DNA from: an uncultured Chlorobiota bacterium
GTDB lineage: Bacteria > Bacteroidota > Bacteroidia > Bacteroidales > JAADGE01
Reading direction: 5' to 3'
DNA: 16,779 bases
Assembly (NCBI GenBank): GCA_947311265.1
Contig: CAMZKQ010000060.1
Location: 1-16,779, forward strand
This document shows, piece after piece, positions 1 to 7,494 of the stretch; the stretch's first letter is position 1, and each line of letters starts with the position of its first letter. A program made the position numbers and the translations under genes. A model generated the notes under the pieces. That model did not search any database. It worked only from the letters and a program-made list of their open reading frames with translations, and was not told where the DNA came from.

Positions 1-1362
1 ATCTTTTTCAATATCGGTAAGCGATGTGTAAATAAAGTCTTCAAACATTAAATCTACAAATTTTGAGATTTTTATTTTCTTTTTCCGCACTTGTTTTGTT
101 GCTAGAAATTCTGCAAAATCTACACCTGTATATTTTTTATTTCCGATGGTAAATAGCAAACTATTGAGTCCTGTGGCTTTTTTATCGTCCCATTTTGCCA
201 TAAATATAGTCGTATCAACGGCAGAATAAAACCCCGTGGGTTTATTGCGAAGTTTAAAATTATACTCTGCTTTTAGTACTTTGGATACATAAGCTTTTAC
301 GATGGCCTTTTTTTCAGGATTTCGTGCAACATCTCTGCGTAAATCTTTTTCTTTTTCTTTGTAAGTGGGCATTGGCTTTCTGTCTATAAGCCGAAGAATA
401 TGCCAACCAAAATCTGTTTTTACAGGTTTAGAAAAGTCGGATTTATTTTTCAGTGCAAAGGCTGCTTTTTCAAATTCGGGTACCATTCTCCCGGTGGAGA
501 ACCATGGTAATTCGCCACCTTTGGCTGCTGTGCCTGGGTCTTCCGAAATTTTTGCCGTAGTGGCAAAATCGGCACCGCTTTTTAACACCTTATATATACT
601 GTCAATTTTAGTTTTTGCATTAGCCAGCTGTACGCTAGTCATTGTGCGGGGGGTGGCCATCATTATATGGGCAACTTTTACTTGCCCTTGTGCTTTTCGT
701 TTATCCACAAGGCGGACAATATGAAAGCCAAATTTAGAGCGAATAGGTTCTGAAAATTGATTTTTATTTGCAGAAATTAGAAACTCCTGAATAGGGTAAG
801 GTAGGTTGGATAGTGGCATGTACCACAGGTGCCCCTTATTTTTATTTGCCCCTCTGTCGTCGGAGGTTTCACGCACTACTTTTTCATAATTTTCTCCTTT
901 GTTAAGTCTTTTTAGTACGCTTCTAGCCTTTTTTTTAGCGAGTTCTTCATCTTTTTCCGATGCGTTTTCGGATAGTTTAATAAATAGGTGGTCAATTTTC
1001 ACTTCTGTAGCACTCCTATCATAACTTTGTTTCATTAGCTGTTCAATTTTCTTACTTTCAGTAAGATAGGGCTGCATAAGCTGCTCTCGGTAGCCAGCCA
1101 ATTCATTTTTAAATTTCGTGATGGTATCTAGCTTTAAGTGTTCGGCTTCAATTACTTTCAATTTAAAGTTAGTGAACAAATCAATGTATTCTTCAACTGA
1201 TTTTTTATCAAATTCGGTAGCATTATTTTTGCTATAAATGTGCATAAACTCTGCCGATGATATTTTTGCTTTCCCGATGGTCATTAAGGGGTCATTTTTT
1301 TGTGCAAAACTTGCTCCTGAAATTAATGTAGATAACAAAACAACTAAAACGATTCTTTTCAT
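1..1362 (-). CDS. Secreted peptidyl-prolyl isomerase with two parvulin (PpiC/SurA-like) domains, partial
   Basis: The reading frame starts at the ATG complementary to 1360-1362 and stays open to the left edge, giving at least 454 residues; the C-terminus is outside the window. The start MKRIVLVVLLSTLISGASFA followed by QKND is a clear signal peptide with an A-Q cleavage site, so the mature protein acts in the periplasm. Residues about 120-222 (DHLFIKLSE... to FGFHIVRLVDKR) and about 225-325 (VAHIMMATPRT... GGELPWFSTG... FGWHILRLIDRK) are two successive rotamase domains, each with the GG/KG-x-L-W/P-W and FG-x-HI signatures of parvulins. The N-terminal helical part contains FTNFKLKVIEA, common in Bacteroidota SurA-like chaperones. 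Expected role: folding of exported outer-membrane proteins. A -7 box lies upstream at 1411-1418. Identification of the family is firm; the substrate is unknown. Confidence 0.93.
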   Translation of the reverse strand, partial: MKRIVLVVLLSTLISGASFAQKNDPLMTIGKAKISSAEFMHIYSKNNATEFDKKSVEEYIDLFTNFKLKVIEAEHLKLDTITKFKNELAGYREQLMQPYLTESKKIEQLMKQSYDRSATEVKIDHLFIKLSENASEKDEELAKKKARSVLKRLNKGENYEKVVRETSDDRGANKNKGHLWYMPLSNLPYPIQEFLISANKNQFSEPIRSKFGFHIVRLVDKRKAQGQVKVAHIMMATPRTMTSVQLANAKTKIDSIYKVLKSGADFATTAKISEDPGTAAKGGELPWFSTGRMVPEFEKAAFALKNKSDFSKPVKTDFGWHILRLIDRKPMPTYKEKEKDLRRDVARNPEKKAIVKAYVSKVLKAEYNFKLRNKPTGFYSAVDTTIFMAKWDDKKATGLNSLLFTIGNKKYTGVDFAEFLATKQVRKKKIKISKFVDLMFEDFIYTSLTDIEKD

Positions 1363-1410
1363 AACTTAAATTTATATTCTCGATTTTTTAATAAGGTTTA
1401 AAAAAGTGTT

Positions 1411-1440
1411 CAAAATTAATACTTTATTTTAGAATATCTA
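1411..1440 (-). promoter_or_regulatory. Candidate promoter of the PPIase gene
   Basis: Read on the minus strand, 1418-1411 is TAATTTTG, a perfect match to the Bacteroidota -7 consensus TAnnTTTG, about 50 bases upstream of the ATG. The -33 position near 1438-1440 reads TTTAG rather than TTTG, so that element is weak. Assigned by pattern only. Confidence 0.45.
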
Positions 1441-1640
1441 AATTTTCTGCTTTAGTTAAATGTAAAACCTATAATTCGGTTCAGCTATTTTATTAAAAAA
1501 GTTAGAATATTAAATAAATAGCGAGTTGCTATCCCCAATAATTACAGATATTAAAAAATATTTTAATTTACAATAAGCTCATAATCAATCATTTACAACA
1601 ATAATAAAATTAAAATTAAATTGTATCGTGTACAGGATAC

Positions 1641-1669
1641 TTGAAAAAGTTTTTTTTTTTGTAAATTAG
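1641..1669 (+). promoter_or_regulatory. Candidate promoter of the GAF/PAS sensor gene
   Basis: TTG at 1641-1643 and TAAATTAG at 1662-1669 are 18 bases apart, close to the Bacteroidota TTTG-N19-TAnnTTTG arrangement with one mismatch in the -7 box. The spacer contains a run of 11 T. The predicted transcript would begin near 1676, about 50 bases before the GTG start. Confidence 0.4.
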
Positions 1670-1724
1670 CGTTTTCTTTTGAAAATAGAACTAAGAAATT
1701 TTACATTTAATAAAACCTGAATTT

Positions 1725-4016
1725 GTGGCAAACTCAAATTTGAAAAATATTGGTACAAAACTTACCCTGTGGGGTATCCTGCTAGGAGTACTCTTACGTG
1801 GATTTACTATTTTTCTGGAAATCAGCCACTTAGACTTAGGTTTTTCCTACGAAGGCTTAGTTGCTATTCATAAAAATAATAGTTTAAACTATTTGCTAGA
1901 TGTTTTCCCACCTCTTATTTTAGGTATTGCAGGAAATATTATTGGGGTTGTTTTTAGGCGATATTATATAGCTAACAATGAAACTATTTCAAGTTTAAAA
2001 TCCCGAAAAAATGAAATTTTTCAGTTTGTAGAGCTACTCAGAAAAGGCGATGTAAAAAATGAAATTGATTTTTCGCAGGAAGATGATTTAGGCAGAGCAT
2101 TGGTGAATTTGAAAAATGAGCTCATTCAAAATAAACTCGAAGATGAAACCCGAAAACGTGAAGACTTCCAACGCCAATGGACTTCCGAGGGTTTGGCTCG
2201 GTTTGGGGCAATCCTTCGAGATAAAAGCAAAAACATAGAAGAACTCTCTGAAAACGTAATTAGCAACCTTGTAAAATACCTAAATGCCAAACAAGCCGGT
2301 TTCTTCATCATTGATAAGGGCGAAAGTGGCGAAAAAACAATACGCCAAGTTGCTAGCTTTGCTTATAACCGTAAAAAATACACCGATAAAGTAATTATTT
2401 GGGGCGAAGGCTTAATAGGAGCATGTATCCTTGAAAAACAAACCATCTTTATAGAAGAAGTTTCCGAAAATTATGTTGAAATCACCTCAGGGTTAGGCAA
2501 AGCAAACCCCCGCTGCCTATTGATAGTACCACTAAAAACCGAAGAGGACGAAATACATGGGGCCATAGAAATTGCCGCTTTTGAGGTCTATAAACAATTT
2601 GAAATTGAATTCATAGAGAAAGTGGCCGAAAGTATTGCCATTACAATTACCAACCTAAACACCAGTTTACGAACCGAAAAATTACTCTCAGAATCTAGAG
2701 AACAAGGGCGTGAGCTTGCTAAGCAAGAGCAACAAATGAGTAGTGCCATCGAAGACATGAAAAAAATGACACTTGATGCGGCCAAACAAAGTGAGCAATT
2801 TGTTAGTTTCACCAACTCGGTAAACCACACAATGATTAGGGCAGAGTATGATAAAACAGGTATCTTAATTTATGCCAATACCAAATTTCTTGAAATCCTA
2901 GATTATAAAAATAATTCCGAAGTCGAAGGCAAACATATTTCTACTTTTATCAATAAAAAAGATAGAATATGGTTTGATGAGTTGTGGGAAACCATAATAA
3001 AAGGAGGGCAACATTTTGAAGGCGATATGAAACACCTTACAAAAAGCGGAAAAGATGTTTGGACCATCTCCACCTATGTAAGTGTACGTGATGCCGAAGG
3101 TAATCCCGAAAAAGTCTTGTTTTTAGGTATTGACACAACTGAATCTAAAAAGCAAAGCTTAGATTACGAAGGGCAAATTAATGCCCTAAACCACTCATCG
3201 CTATACGCCGAATATTCCCCAAAAGGCGAAGTCTTAGATTATAACAACAAATTACTAGACCTACTCGGGTTTAGCCTCGAGGACATTAAAGATAAAACGA
3301 TATTTGACTTCCTATCTGCCGAAGAAGCCGATAACTTCAAAGTCATCTGGGCAAACATATTAGAAGGCGTACCTTTTGAAGGACGAATAAAACGAAATGC
3401 AAAAAATGGAACAGAAAAATGGTTTTATGGCACTTTCTCAATTGTTAGAGATATTTACGACGAAATTTCTAAAATAATCTTTATCGGAAACGATGTTACT
3501 GTCCAACGGCAAATGGAAGAGAAAAATAGAGAGCAAAATAAAATCCTCACCTTTCAAGAAGAAAAATTACAGCAAGCAAAACTAGACCTTAGCCGGAAAT
3601 TAAAACAATCCAGAGAAGAAATGAAAATGCAATTTCGAGAAATTGAAACTGTAAAACTACTCAACGAAAAAACACTCGAAGGCATGCTAGATGCCATTGT
3701 TACGATAAATCAAGACAATATTGTAGAGTTTTTCAACAAAGCAGCAGAAGACCTTTGGGGACTAAGCAGAGATGCTATATTAGGCAAAGCAGTAGATGTA
3801 CTACTGCCCAAAAAACATGCCGAACAAGGGCAAGAATATATGGGACATTATTTCAAAATAGGCGATAATATGCTCATCAACACCCGAAAAGAGGTCTTTA
3901 TAATTGATAAAAATGGCGAGCAAGTCTATATTTTACTTACCCTATCCGAAGCAGGAATTGGGCTACGCTACCGGCTTACCGCCTTCATTCAGCGTATCGA
4001 GGTTGAACTATTCTAG
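1725..4016 (+). CDS. Membrane sensor protein with GAF and three PAS domains, no kinase domain
   Basis: 763 residues from a GTG start; there is no closer ATG before the first hydrophobic segment, so this start keeps both membrane spans. Residues 12-32 and 58-78 are hydrophobic and should anchor the protein in the inner membrane with a short outer loop; about 85-140 resembles a HAMP-like linker. Residues about 160-312 form a GAF domain (GFFIIDKG... WGEGLIGACILEKQ... IVPLK... HGAIEIAAFE). A coiled coil follows (312-360), then PAS domains at about 365-475 and 480-596, both ending in the GID/GND-x-T PAC signature, a second coiled coil (597-645), and a third PAS at 646-763. No histidine-kinase, GGDEF or phosphatase domain follows, so the output must be a partner protein or the PAS domains themselves. 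Similar kinase-less GAF-PAS proteins are common in Bacteroidota. The ligand is unknown. A strong terminator follows at 4038-4070. Confidence 0.88.
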   Translation: MANSNLKNIGTKLTLWGILLGVLLRGFTIFLEISHLDLGFSYEGLVAIHKNNSLNYLLDVFPPLILGIAGNIIGVVFRRYYIANNETISSLKSRKNEIFQFVELLRKGDVKNEIDFSQEDDLGRALVNLKNELIQNKLEDETRKREDFQRQWTSEGLARFGAILRDKSKNIEELSENVISNLVKYLNAKQAGFFIIDKGESGEKTIRQVASFAYNRKKYTDKVIIWGEGLIGACILEKQTIFIEEVSENYVEITSGLGKANPRCLLIVPLKTEEDEIHGAIEIAAFEVYKQFEIEFIEKVAESIAITITNLNTSLRTEKLLSESREQGRELAKQEQQMSSAIEDMKKMTLDAAKQSEQFVSFTNSVNHTMIRAEYDKTGILIYANTKFLEILDYKNNSEVEGKHISTFINKKDRIWFDELWETIIKGGQHFEGDMKHLTKSGKDVWTISTYVSVRDAEGNPEKVLFLGIDTTESKKQSLDYEGQINALNHSSLYAEYSPKGEVLDYNNKLLDLLGFSLEDIKDKTIFDFLSAEEADNFKVIWANILEGVPFEGRIKRNAKNGTEKWFYGTFSIVRDIYDEISKIIFIGNDVTVQRQMEEKNREQNKILTFQEEKLQQAKLDLSRKLKQSREEMKMQFREIETVKLLNEKTLEGMLDAIVTINQDNIVEFFNKAAEDLWGLSRDAILGKAVDVLLPKKHAEQGQEYMGHYFKIGDNMLINTRKEVFIIDKNGEQVYILLTLSEAGIGLRYRLTAFIQRIEVELF

Positions 4017-4037
4017 CCAACTTATCAGCACTAGCAC

Positions 4038-4070
4038 AGCCCCCATTTCACCATAAATAGGGGCTTTTTT
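4038..4070 (+). terminator. Rho-independent terminator after the sensor gene
   Basis: AGCCCCCATTT (4038-4048) pairs with AAATAGGGGCT (4055-4065), 11 positions with one C/A mismatch, closing a 6-base loop. It is followed by TTTTT at 4066-4070. It ends the sensor transcript, and rmuC begins only 20 bases later. Confidence 0.85.
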
Positions 4071-4090
4071 ATTTCTTTATTTAGTAAACA

Positions 4091-5335
4091 ATGATAGAAT
4101 TTATATTTTTAATAACAGGCATTATAATTGGTGGTTTTGCAGCTTGGTACACAGCAACGACCCGCACAGAAAACAAATTCCAGCAAAAAATAAAAGAATA
4201 CGAAAAACACTTACGTGAAGAAACTGAAAAACGAATACGCTATGAAACCGAACTCTCAATCCTGAAAAACACCCAAAATCATAGCTCAGACAACTTTGAA
4301 GCAATAGCCGCAAAAGCCTTGCAAAACAGCAGCGAAATGTTTTTGAAATTAGCCAACGAAACCATGCAGAAATTTTCGGGCAAAGCCGAAAGTAATTTTC
4401 ACGGCACAAAAAATGCTATCGAAGGCATAATAAAACCCCTACAAACTAGCCTAGTAAAGCACGAGCAACTTATATCTGAAATGCGAGTAGGCAACTCACA
4501 AACCTTTGGAAGCATAAAATCCTACCTCCAAGAATTGGCCAAAAGCCAAAAAAGTTTAGAACGAGAAACCGGAGCATTAGCCTCTGCCCTAAAATCCCCA
4601 AATGTACGTGGTCGTTGGGGCGAAATCGGCTTACGCCGAATAGTAGAGTTTTCTGGAATGACCGAATTTTGCGATTTTGAAATGCAAGCCAACATAAAAA
4701 GCGAAAACAAAAGCTACCGCCCAGATATGATTGTAAAACTCCCCGGAGGAAAACATATTGCAGCCGACTCAAAAGTACCACTAAACGCCTACCTAGACAT
4801 GATTGAGGCAGAAAACGAGGAAGATAAAAAACGATTTGCCAAACAACACGCAAAAGCAGTAATGCGGCACGTAAAAGAACTCAGCAGCAAAGCCTACTGG
4901 TCGCAATTTGATAATTCAATAGATTTTGTAGTCTTATATATGGAAGTTGAACCTGCCTTTGGTGCAGCACTTACAGAAAATAAAAACCTATTTGCAGAAG
5001 CCGCTGCCAACCGAATAGTATTTGCAACACCAGCCACCTTAATAGCCCTTTTACAAACCGTTGCATTCAGTTGGAAGCAACAAACTGCCACGGAAAATGC
5101 ACGCAAAATTTGGAAACAAAGCAATGAAATTTACGAACGCCTAGCCGCATTTTCCGACTATCTACAAAAAATTGGCTCAGGAATAGAAGGCTTAGCAAAA
5201 ACTTACAACCAAGCAGTTGGCTCTTGGGAGCGACGTGTACAGCCAAGTATCCGAAAAATGGAAGACCTAGGCGCATCATCAGAAAAGAAAAAACTAAAAG
5301 AATTACAGCCCTCGGAAACACAAATTAGGCAATAA
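4091..5335 (+). CDS. rmuC: DNA recombination protein RmuC
   Basis: 414 residues. Residues 3-21 are a membrane-spanning or anchoring segment and 25-60 a charged coiled coil, the usual RmuC N-terminus. The conserved core (about 120-395) shows the family hallmarks in order: SPNVRGRWGE (169-178), RPDMIVKLPGGK (210-221), DSKVPLNAY (226-234), MEVEPAFGAAL (284-294), NRIVFATPATLIALL (307-321) and the C-terminal NEIYERLAAF/GSWERRVQPS region. RmuC is known from E. coli as a protein that limits inversions at short inverted repeats, and its core is related to PD-(D/E)xK nucleases. D226 with K228 would fit a nuclease-type pocket, but I have not verified this. The gene stands alone between a terminator and a long gap, so it is probably monocistronic. 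Confidence 0.95.
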   Translation: MIEFIFLITGIIIGGFAAWYTATTRTENKFQQKIKEYEKHLREETEKRIRYETELSILKNTQNHSSDNFEAIAAKALQNSSEMFLKLANETMQKFSGKAESNFHGTKNAIEGIIKPLQTSLVKHEQLISEMRVGNSQTFGSIKSYLQELAKSQKSLERETGALASALKSPNVRGRWGEIGLRRIVEFSGMTEFCDFEMQANIKSENKSYRPDMIVKLPGGKHIAADSKVPLNAYLDMIEAENEEDKKRFAKQHAKAVMRHVKELSSKAYWSQFDNSIDFVVLYMEVEPAFGAALTENKNLFAEAAANRIVFATPATLIALLQTVAFSWKQQTATENARKIWKQSNEIYERLAAFSDYLQKIGSGIEGLAKTYNQAVGSWERRVQPSIRKMEDLGASSEKKKLKELQPSETQIRQ

Positions 5336-5386
5336 ATTAATTTTCTTATTTTGCCAAATAGAATAAAAATAATATATTTACTTTTT

Positions 5387-5416
5387 AAGATTTAAAATCT
5401 GAAAAATATAACTTTG
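5387..5416 (+). promoter_or_regulatory. Candidate promoter of the MFS transporter gene
   Basis: TAACTTTG at 5409-5416 matches the TAnnTTTG -7 box exactly. The -33 region is only a TTTTTA at 5382-5387, so that half is weak. It would give a leader of about 150 bases before the ATG at 5577. I see no recognisable riboswitch in that leader. Confidence 0.4.
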
Positions 5417-5576
5417 TAGAATCACAAACAAGCGTTCGTTAGCCCTCTCATAGCACTAGTTATCAGCATATTAACAAATGAAATTAGCTTAAAAAATCAA
5501 AATATAACAAACTATTGATAACAATTGAAATACAATCTATAATAACTTCTAAATAATTTAAAATACCCCAAAAATT

Positions 5577-6992
5577 ATGACCGAAAAATTACAACAAACT
5601 CTACGGAAATCTCCTGTTGCAAGGTGGATTGCTCTATTGCTCGTATCGCTAAGCCTGCTCACCGGCTACTTTTTTGCCGATGTAATGTCGCCCCTAAAAA
5701 CCATGCTTGTAGAAAACTCAAAATTAGGCTGGGACAACGAAGGATATGGCTGGTACACAGGAGCTTACTCATGGTTCAATGTAATTTTTGGCATGCTCAT
5801 TATTGGCGGAATTATCCTCGATAAAATGGGCATACGTTTTACCGGTACAGCCTTTATTATCGTAATGATTGCTGGGGCAGGACTCAATTATTATGCCCTC
5901 ACCGATGGATTTATAGACCACGGCATTGGCTACGATTTCCTAAACGGATTCTGGACAAAATACAGTCCCTCCGTAAAAATGTCCGCCTTGGGCTATGCCC
6001 TCTTTGGCTTAGGGGTAGAAATTCTCGGCATCACCGGTTCTCGAATGGTCGTAAAATGGTTCAAAGGCAAAGAAATGGCATTCGCCATGGCACTACAAGT
6101 AGCCCTTAGCCGCCTCGGTATGTTTTGGGTAATGTACCAAGCCCCTCGCATGGCTGGCGACGAGCAAATCGTATCTCGCCCAGTAGCCTTTGGTGCTGTA
6201 ATTTTAGTCTTCGGATTAGCCGCCTACCTGCTCTACGTGGTTATGGACGCAAAATTAGACAAAGAAGAAACCATAGACCTCTCCGATGAAGAGGAAGAAT
6301 TTAGACTGGGAGATGTATTCAAGTTATTAGGCAACAAAGCCTTTTTATACATTGCCGTACTTTGCGTATTATTCTATTCGGCAGTCTTCCCATTCATGAA
6401 ATATGCCCCAGATTTGATGGTCAATAAATTTGGCGTACTCGCCAAAGAAGCCGGTGATATACCCGGACTCTTGCCCATTGGTTCTATGATACTCACCCCT
6501 ATTTTCGGTTTATTTTTAGATTACAAAGGCAAAAGTGCCAGTATCATGATGCTGGGTTCGCTATTACTTATAGCCGTCCATTTTGGCTTCGCCTATGGTC
6601 CTGCATCGTCCGCCTTGGCTATTAGTTTAATGATGTTGCTTGGTGTTGCCTTCTCACTAGTGCCAGCCGCCATGTGGCCAGCTGTACCCAAAATAGTAAA
6701 AGAACAATACCTTGGTTCGGCTTACGCACTAATATTTTATATCCAAAACATCGGCTTGTGGCTCTACCCAATGATTATTGGCTCATCGTTGGAAAGTTCA
6801 AACCCAGGAGTTACCGAGCAAATAAAAAATGGAATAGATGCCCATTATGATTACACCACACCAATGCTTATTTTTGCCATAACAGGCGTTTTGGGCTTGC
6901 TTTTTGCCTTCCTGCTGAAACGGGAGGACAGGATAAAAGGCTACGGACTGGAACTACCAAACAAAGTTTCTGACGACAATGCAAAAGGCTAA
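5577..6992 (+). CDS. Major facilitator superfamily transporter, MFSD1-like
   Basis: 471 residues with about twelve hydrophobic segments, the standard MFS length. Motif-A-like turns follow the second span of each half: LDKMGIRF (81-88) and LDYKGKSA (314-321). An acidic cytoplasmic loop (about 227-246, containing DLSDEEEEF) joins the two six-span halves. The segment LGSAYALIFYIQNIGLWLYP (379-398) resembles the conserved GTAYG/QNLGL region of eukaryotic MFSD1, a lysosomal dipeptide transporter. Bacteroidota carry many unstudied relatives of this group. A small-solute or peptide substrate is therefore an inference. The gene is monocistronic and is followed by a hairpin at 7002-7041. Confidence 0.85.
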   Translation: MTEKLQQTLRKSPVARWIALLLVSLSLLTGYFFADVMSPLKTMLVENSKLGWDNEGYGWYTGAYSWFNVIFGMLIIGGIILDKMGIRFTGTAFIIVMIAGAGLNYYALTDGFIDHGIGYDFLNGFWTKYSPSVKMSALGYALFGLGVEILGITGSRMVVKWFKGKEMAFAMALQVALSRLGMFWVMYQAPRMAGDEQIVSRPVAFGAVILVFGLAAYLLYVVMDAKLDKEETIDLSDEEEEFRLGDVFKLLGNKAFLYIAVLCVLFYSAVFPFMKYAPDLMVNKFGVLAKEAGDIPGLLPIGSMILTPIFGLFLDYKGKSASIMMLGSLLLIAVHFGFAYGPASSALAISLMMLLGVAFSLVPAAMWPAVPKIVKEQYLGSAYALIFYIQNIGLWLYPMIIGSSLESSNPGVTEQIKNGIDAHYDYTTPMLIFAITGVLGLLFAFLLKREDRIKGYGLELPNKVSDDNAKG

Positions 6993-7001
6993 GAAATAAT
7001 T

Positions 7002-7041
7002 AAAAAAGTTTTGCAAAACTTTTGTGCTGCGAAACTTTTTT
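7002..7041 (+). terminator. Terminator-like hairpin after the transporter gene
   Basis: AAAAAAGTTTTGC (7002-7014) pairs with GCGAAACTTTTTT (7029-7041), 13 positions with one T-G wobble and a 14-base loop, ending in a T-run. An alternative fold uses the perfect 20-base palindrome AAAAGTTTTGCAAAACTTTT at 7004-7023. It overlaps the candidate promoter of the following tRNA. Confidence 0.65.
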
Positions 7042-7050
7042 ATAATTTCG
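7021..7050 (+). promoter_or_regulatory. Candidate promoter of tRNA-Val
   Basis: TTTG at 7021-7024 and TAATTTCG at 7043-7050 are separated by 18 bases, close to TTTG-N19-TAnnTTTG with one mismatch in the -7 box. Transcription would begin about 7 bases before the mature tRNA 5' end at 7064, which is typical for a tRNA gene. Confidence 0.5.
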
Positions 7051-7063
7051 CTTCCCGAAATAC

Positions 7064-7138
7064 GACCCATTAGCTCAGTTGGTTTAGAGCGCTTGCTTGA
7101 CAGGCAAGAAGTCGCTGGTTCAAATCCAGCATGGGTCA
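7064..7138 (+). tRNA. tRNA-Val, anticodon GAC
   Basis: All four arms can be drawn. The acceptor is GACCCAT with ATGGGTC and discriminator A at 7138. The D arm is GCTC/GAGC, and the anticodon stem is CTTGC/GCAAG around loop TTGACAG. The T arm is GCTGG/CCAGC around TTCAAAT. The anticodon at loop positions 34-36 is GAC, reading GUC and GUU valine codons. The 3' CCA is not encoded. The gene marks the border between the housekeeping block and the accessory block. Confidence 0.96.
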
Positions 7139-7148
7139 CTTAGTAATC

Positions 7149-7182
7149 AAAGACTTACATTTATTTGTAGGTCTTTTTTTTT
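7149..7182 (+). terminator. Rho-independent terminator after tRNA-Val
   Basis: AAAGACTTACA (7149-7159) pairs with TGTAGGTCTTT (7166-7176), 11 positions with one T-G wobble, around a 6-base loop and followed by a run of nine T (7174-7182). Confidence 0.85.
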
Positions 7183-7258
7183 GCTTTATACATTTATACA
7201 TACAAAAGTTTTTTTTAGGGGGGCAGCGTTTTTTTCAGGTCTTTAAAATTTGCATAGC

Positions 7259-7402
7259 ATGGAACTTACCTACGCATCAGTAGCACAAATCAGGAAAAAT
7301 TACAATTACCTATGGCTTTTGGCCGGCGTGCTTTTTGCCGTCATTATTTGGGCTGAGTGGTCTGGCTCTCAGAGGACTTACGGGGAGGATAGGCGGGAAT
7401 GA
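7259..7402 (+). CDS. Possible small single-span membrane protein (47 aa)
   Basis: An ATG-started frame of 47 codons ends at TGA 7400-7402. The product starts MELTYASVAQIRKNYN and continues with a strongly hydrophobic stretch YLWLLAGVLFAVIIWAEW (residues 18-35). A short charged tail ending GEDRRE follows. This is the layout of a small inner-membrane peptide with a polar N-terminus. The ORF is richer in G and C than the flanking intergenic DNA, which mildly favours coding. I recognise no family, and no clean promoter or ribosome binding site is visible. It could also be a truncated remnant of a larger membrane protein. It is the only coding candidate in the 356-base gap between the tRNA and the helicase gene. 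Confidence 0.35.
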   Translation: MELTYASVAQIRKNYNYLWLLAGVLFAVIIWAEWSGSQRTYGEDRRE

Positions 7403-7433
7403 GAATGTTTTTTATTAAGTCGGTATTTTTTGT

Positions 7434-7441
7434 TAATTTTG
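7434..7441 (+). promoter_or_regulatory. Candidate -7 box for the helicase gene
   Basis: TAATTTTG at 7434-7441 matches TAnnTTTG exactly and would place the transcript start near 7448, about 47 bases before the helicase ATG. The -33 position is only a T-run at 7411-7413, so the promoter is plausible rather than certain. Confidence 0.45.
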
Positions 7442-7494
7442 GGGAGTGAAACTATACACCTAACACCTAAAAATCGCAACCACAAATATAAAAT

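Larger units (their letters stand above)
1363..1724. other. Divergent intergenic region, very AT-rich
   Basis: This 362-base stretch separates two divergently transcribed genes. It contains stop codons in all frames and no open frame of note. Besides the two candidate promoters listed separately I see one small inverted repeat, GTATC at 1623-1627 with GATAC at 1636-1640, just upstream of the rightward promoter. It is too short to interpret. Confidence 0.6.

Noticed and set aside
365..724. Open frame of 119 codons on the plus strand
   Set aside because: It lies wholly inside the minus-strand PPIase gene, whose domains are clear, and its product has no recognisable pattern.
4122..5321. Several long minus-strand open frames within rmuC
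   Set aside because: They are antisense shadows of a well-conserved gene, with cysteine- and phenylalanine-rich nonsense products.
7114..7138. Direct repeat of the tRNA-Val 3' end as an island attachment site
   Set aside because: I found no second copy of the T-arm and acceptor sequence downstream by eye, and no integrase gene.
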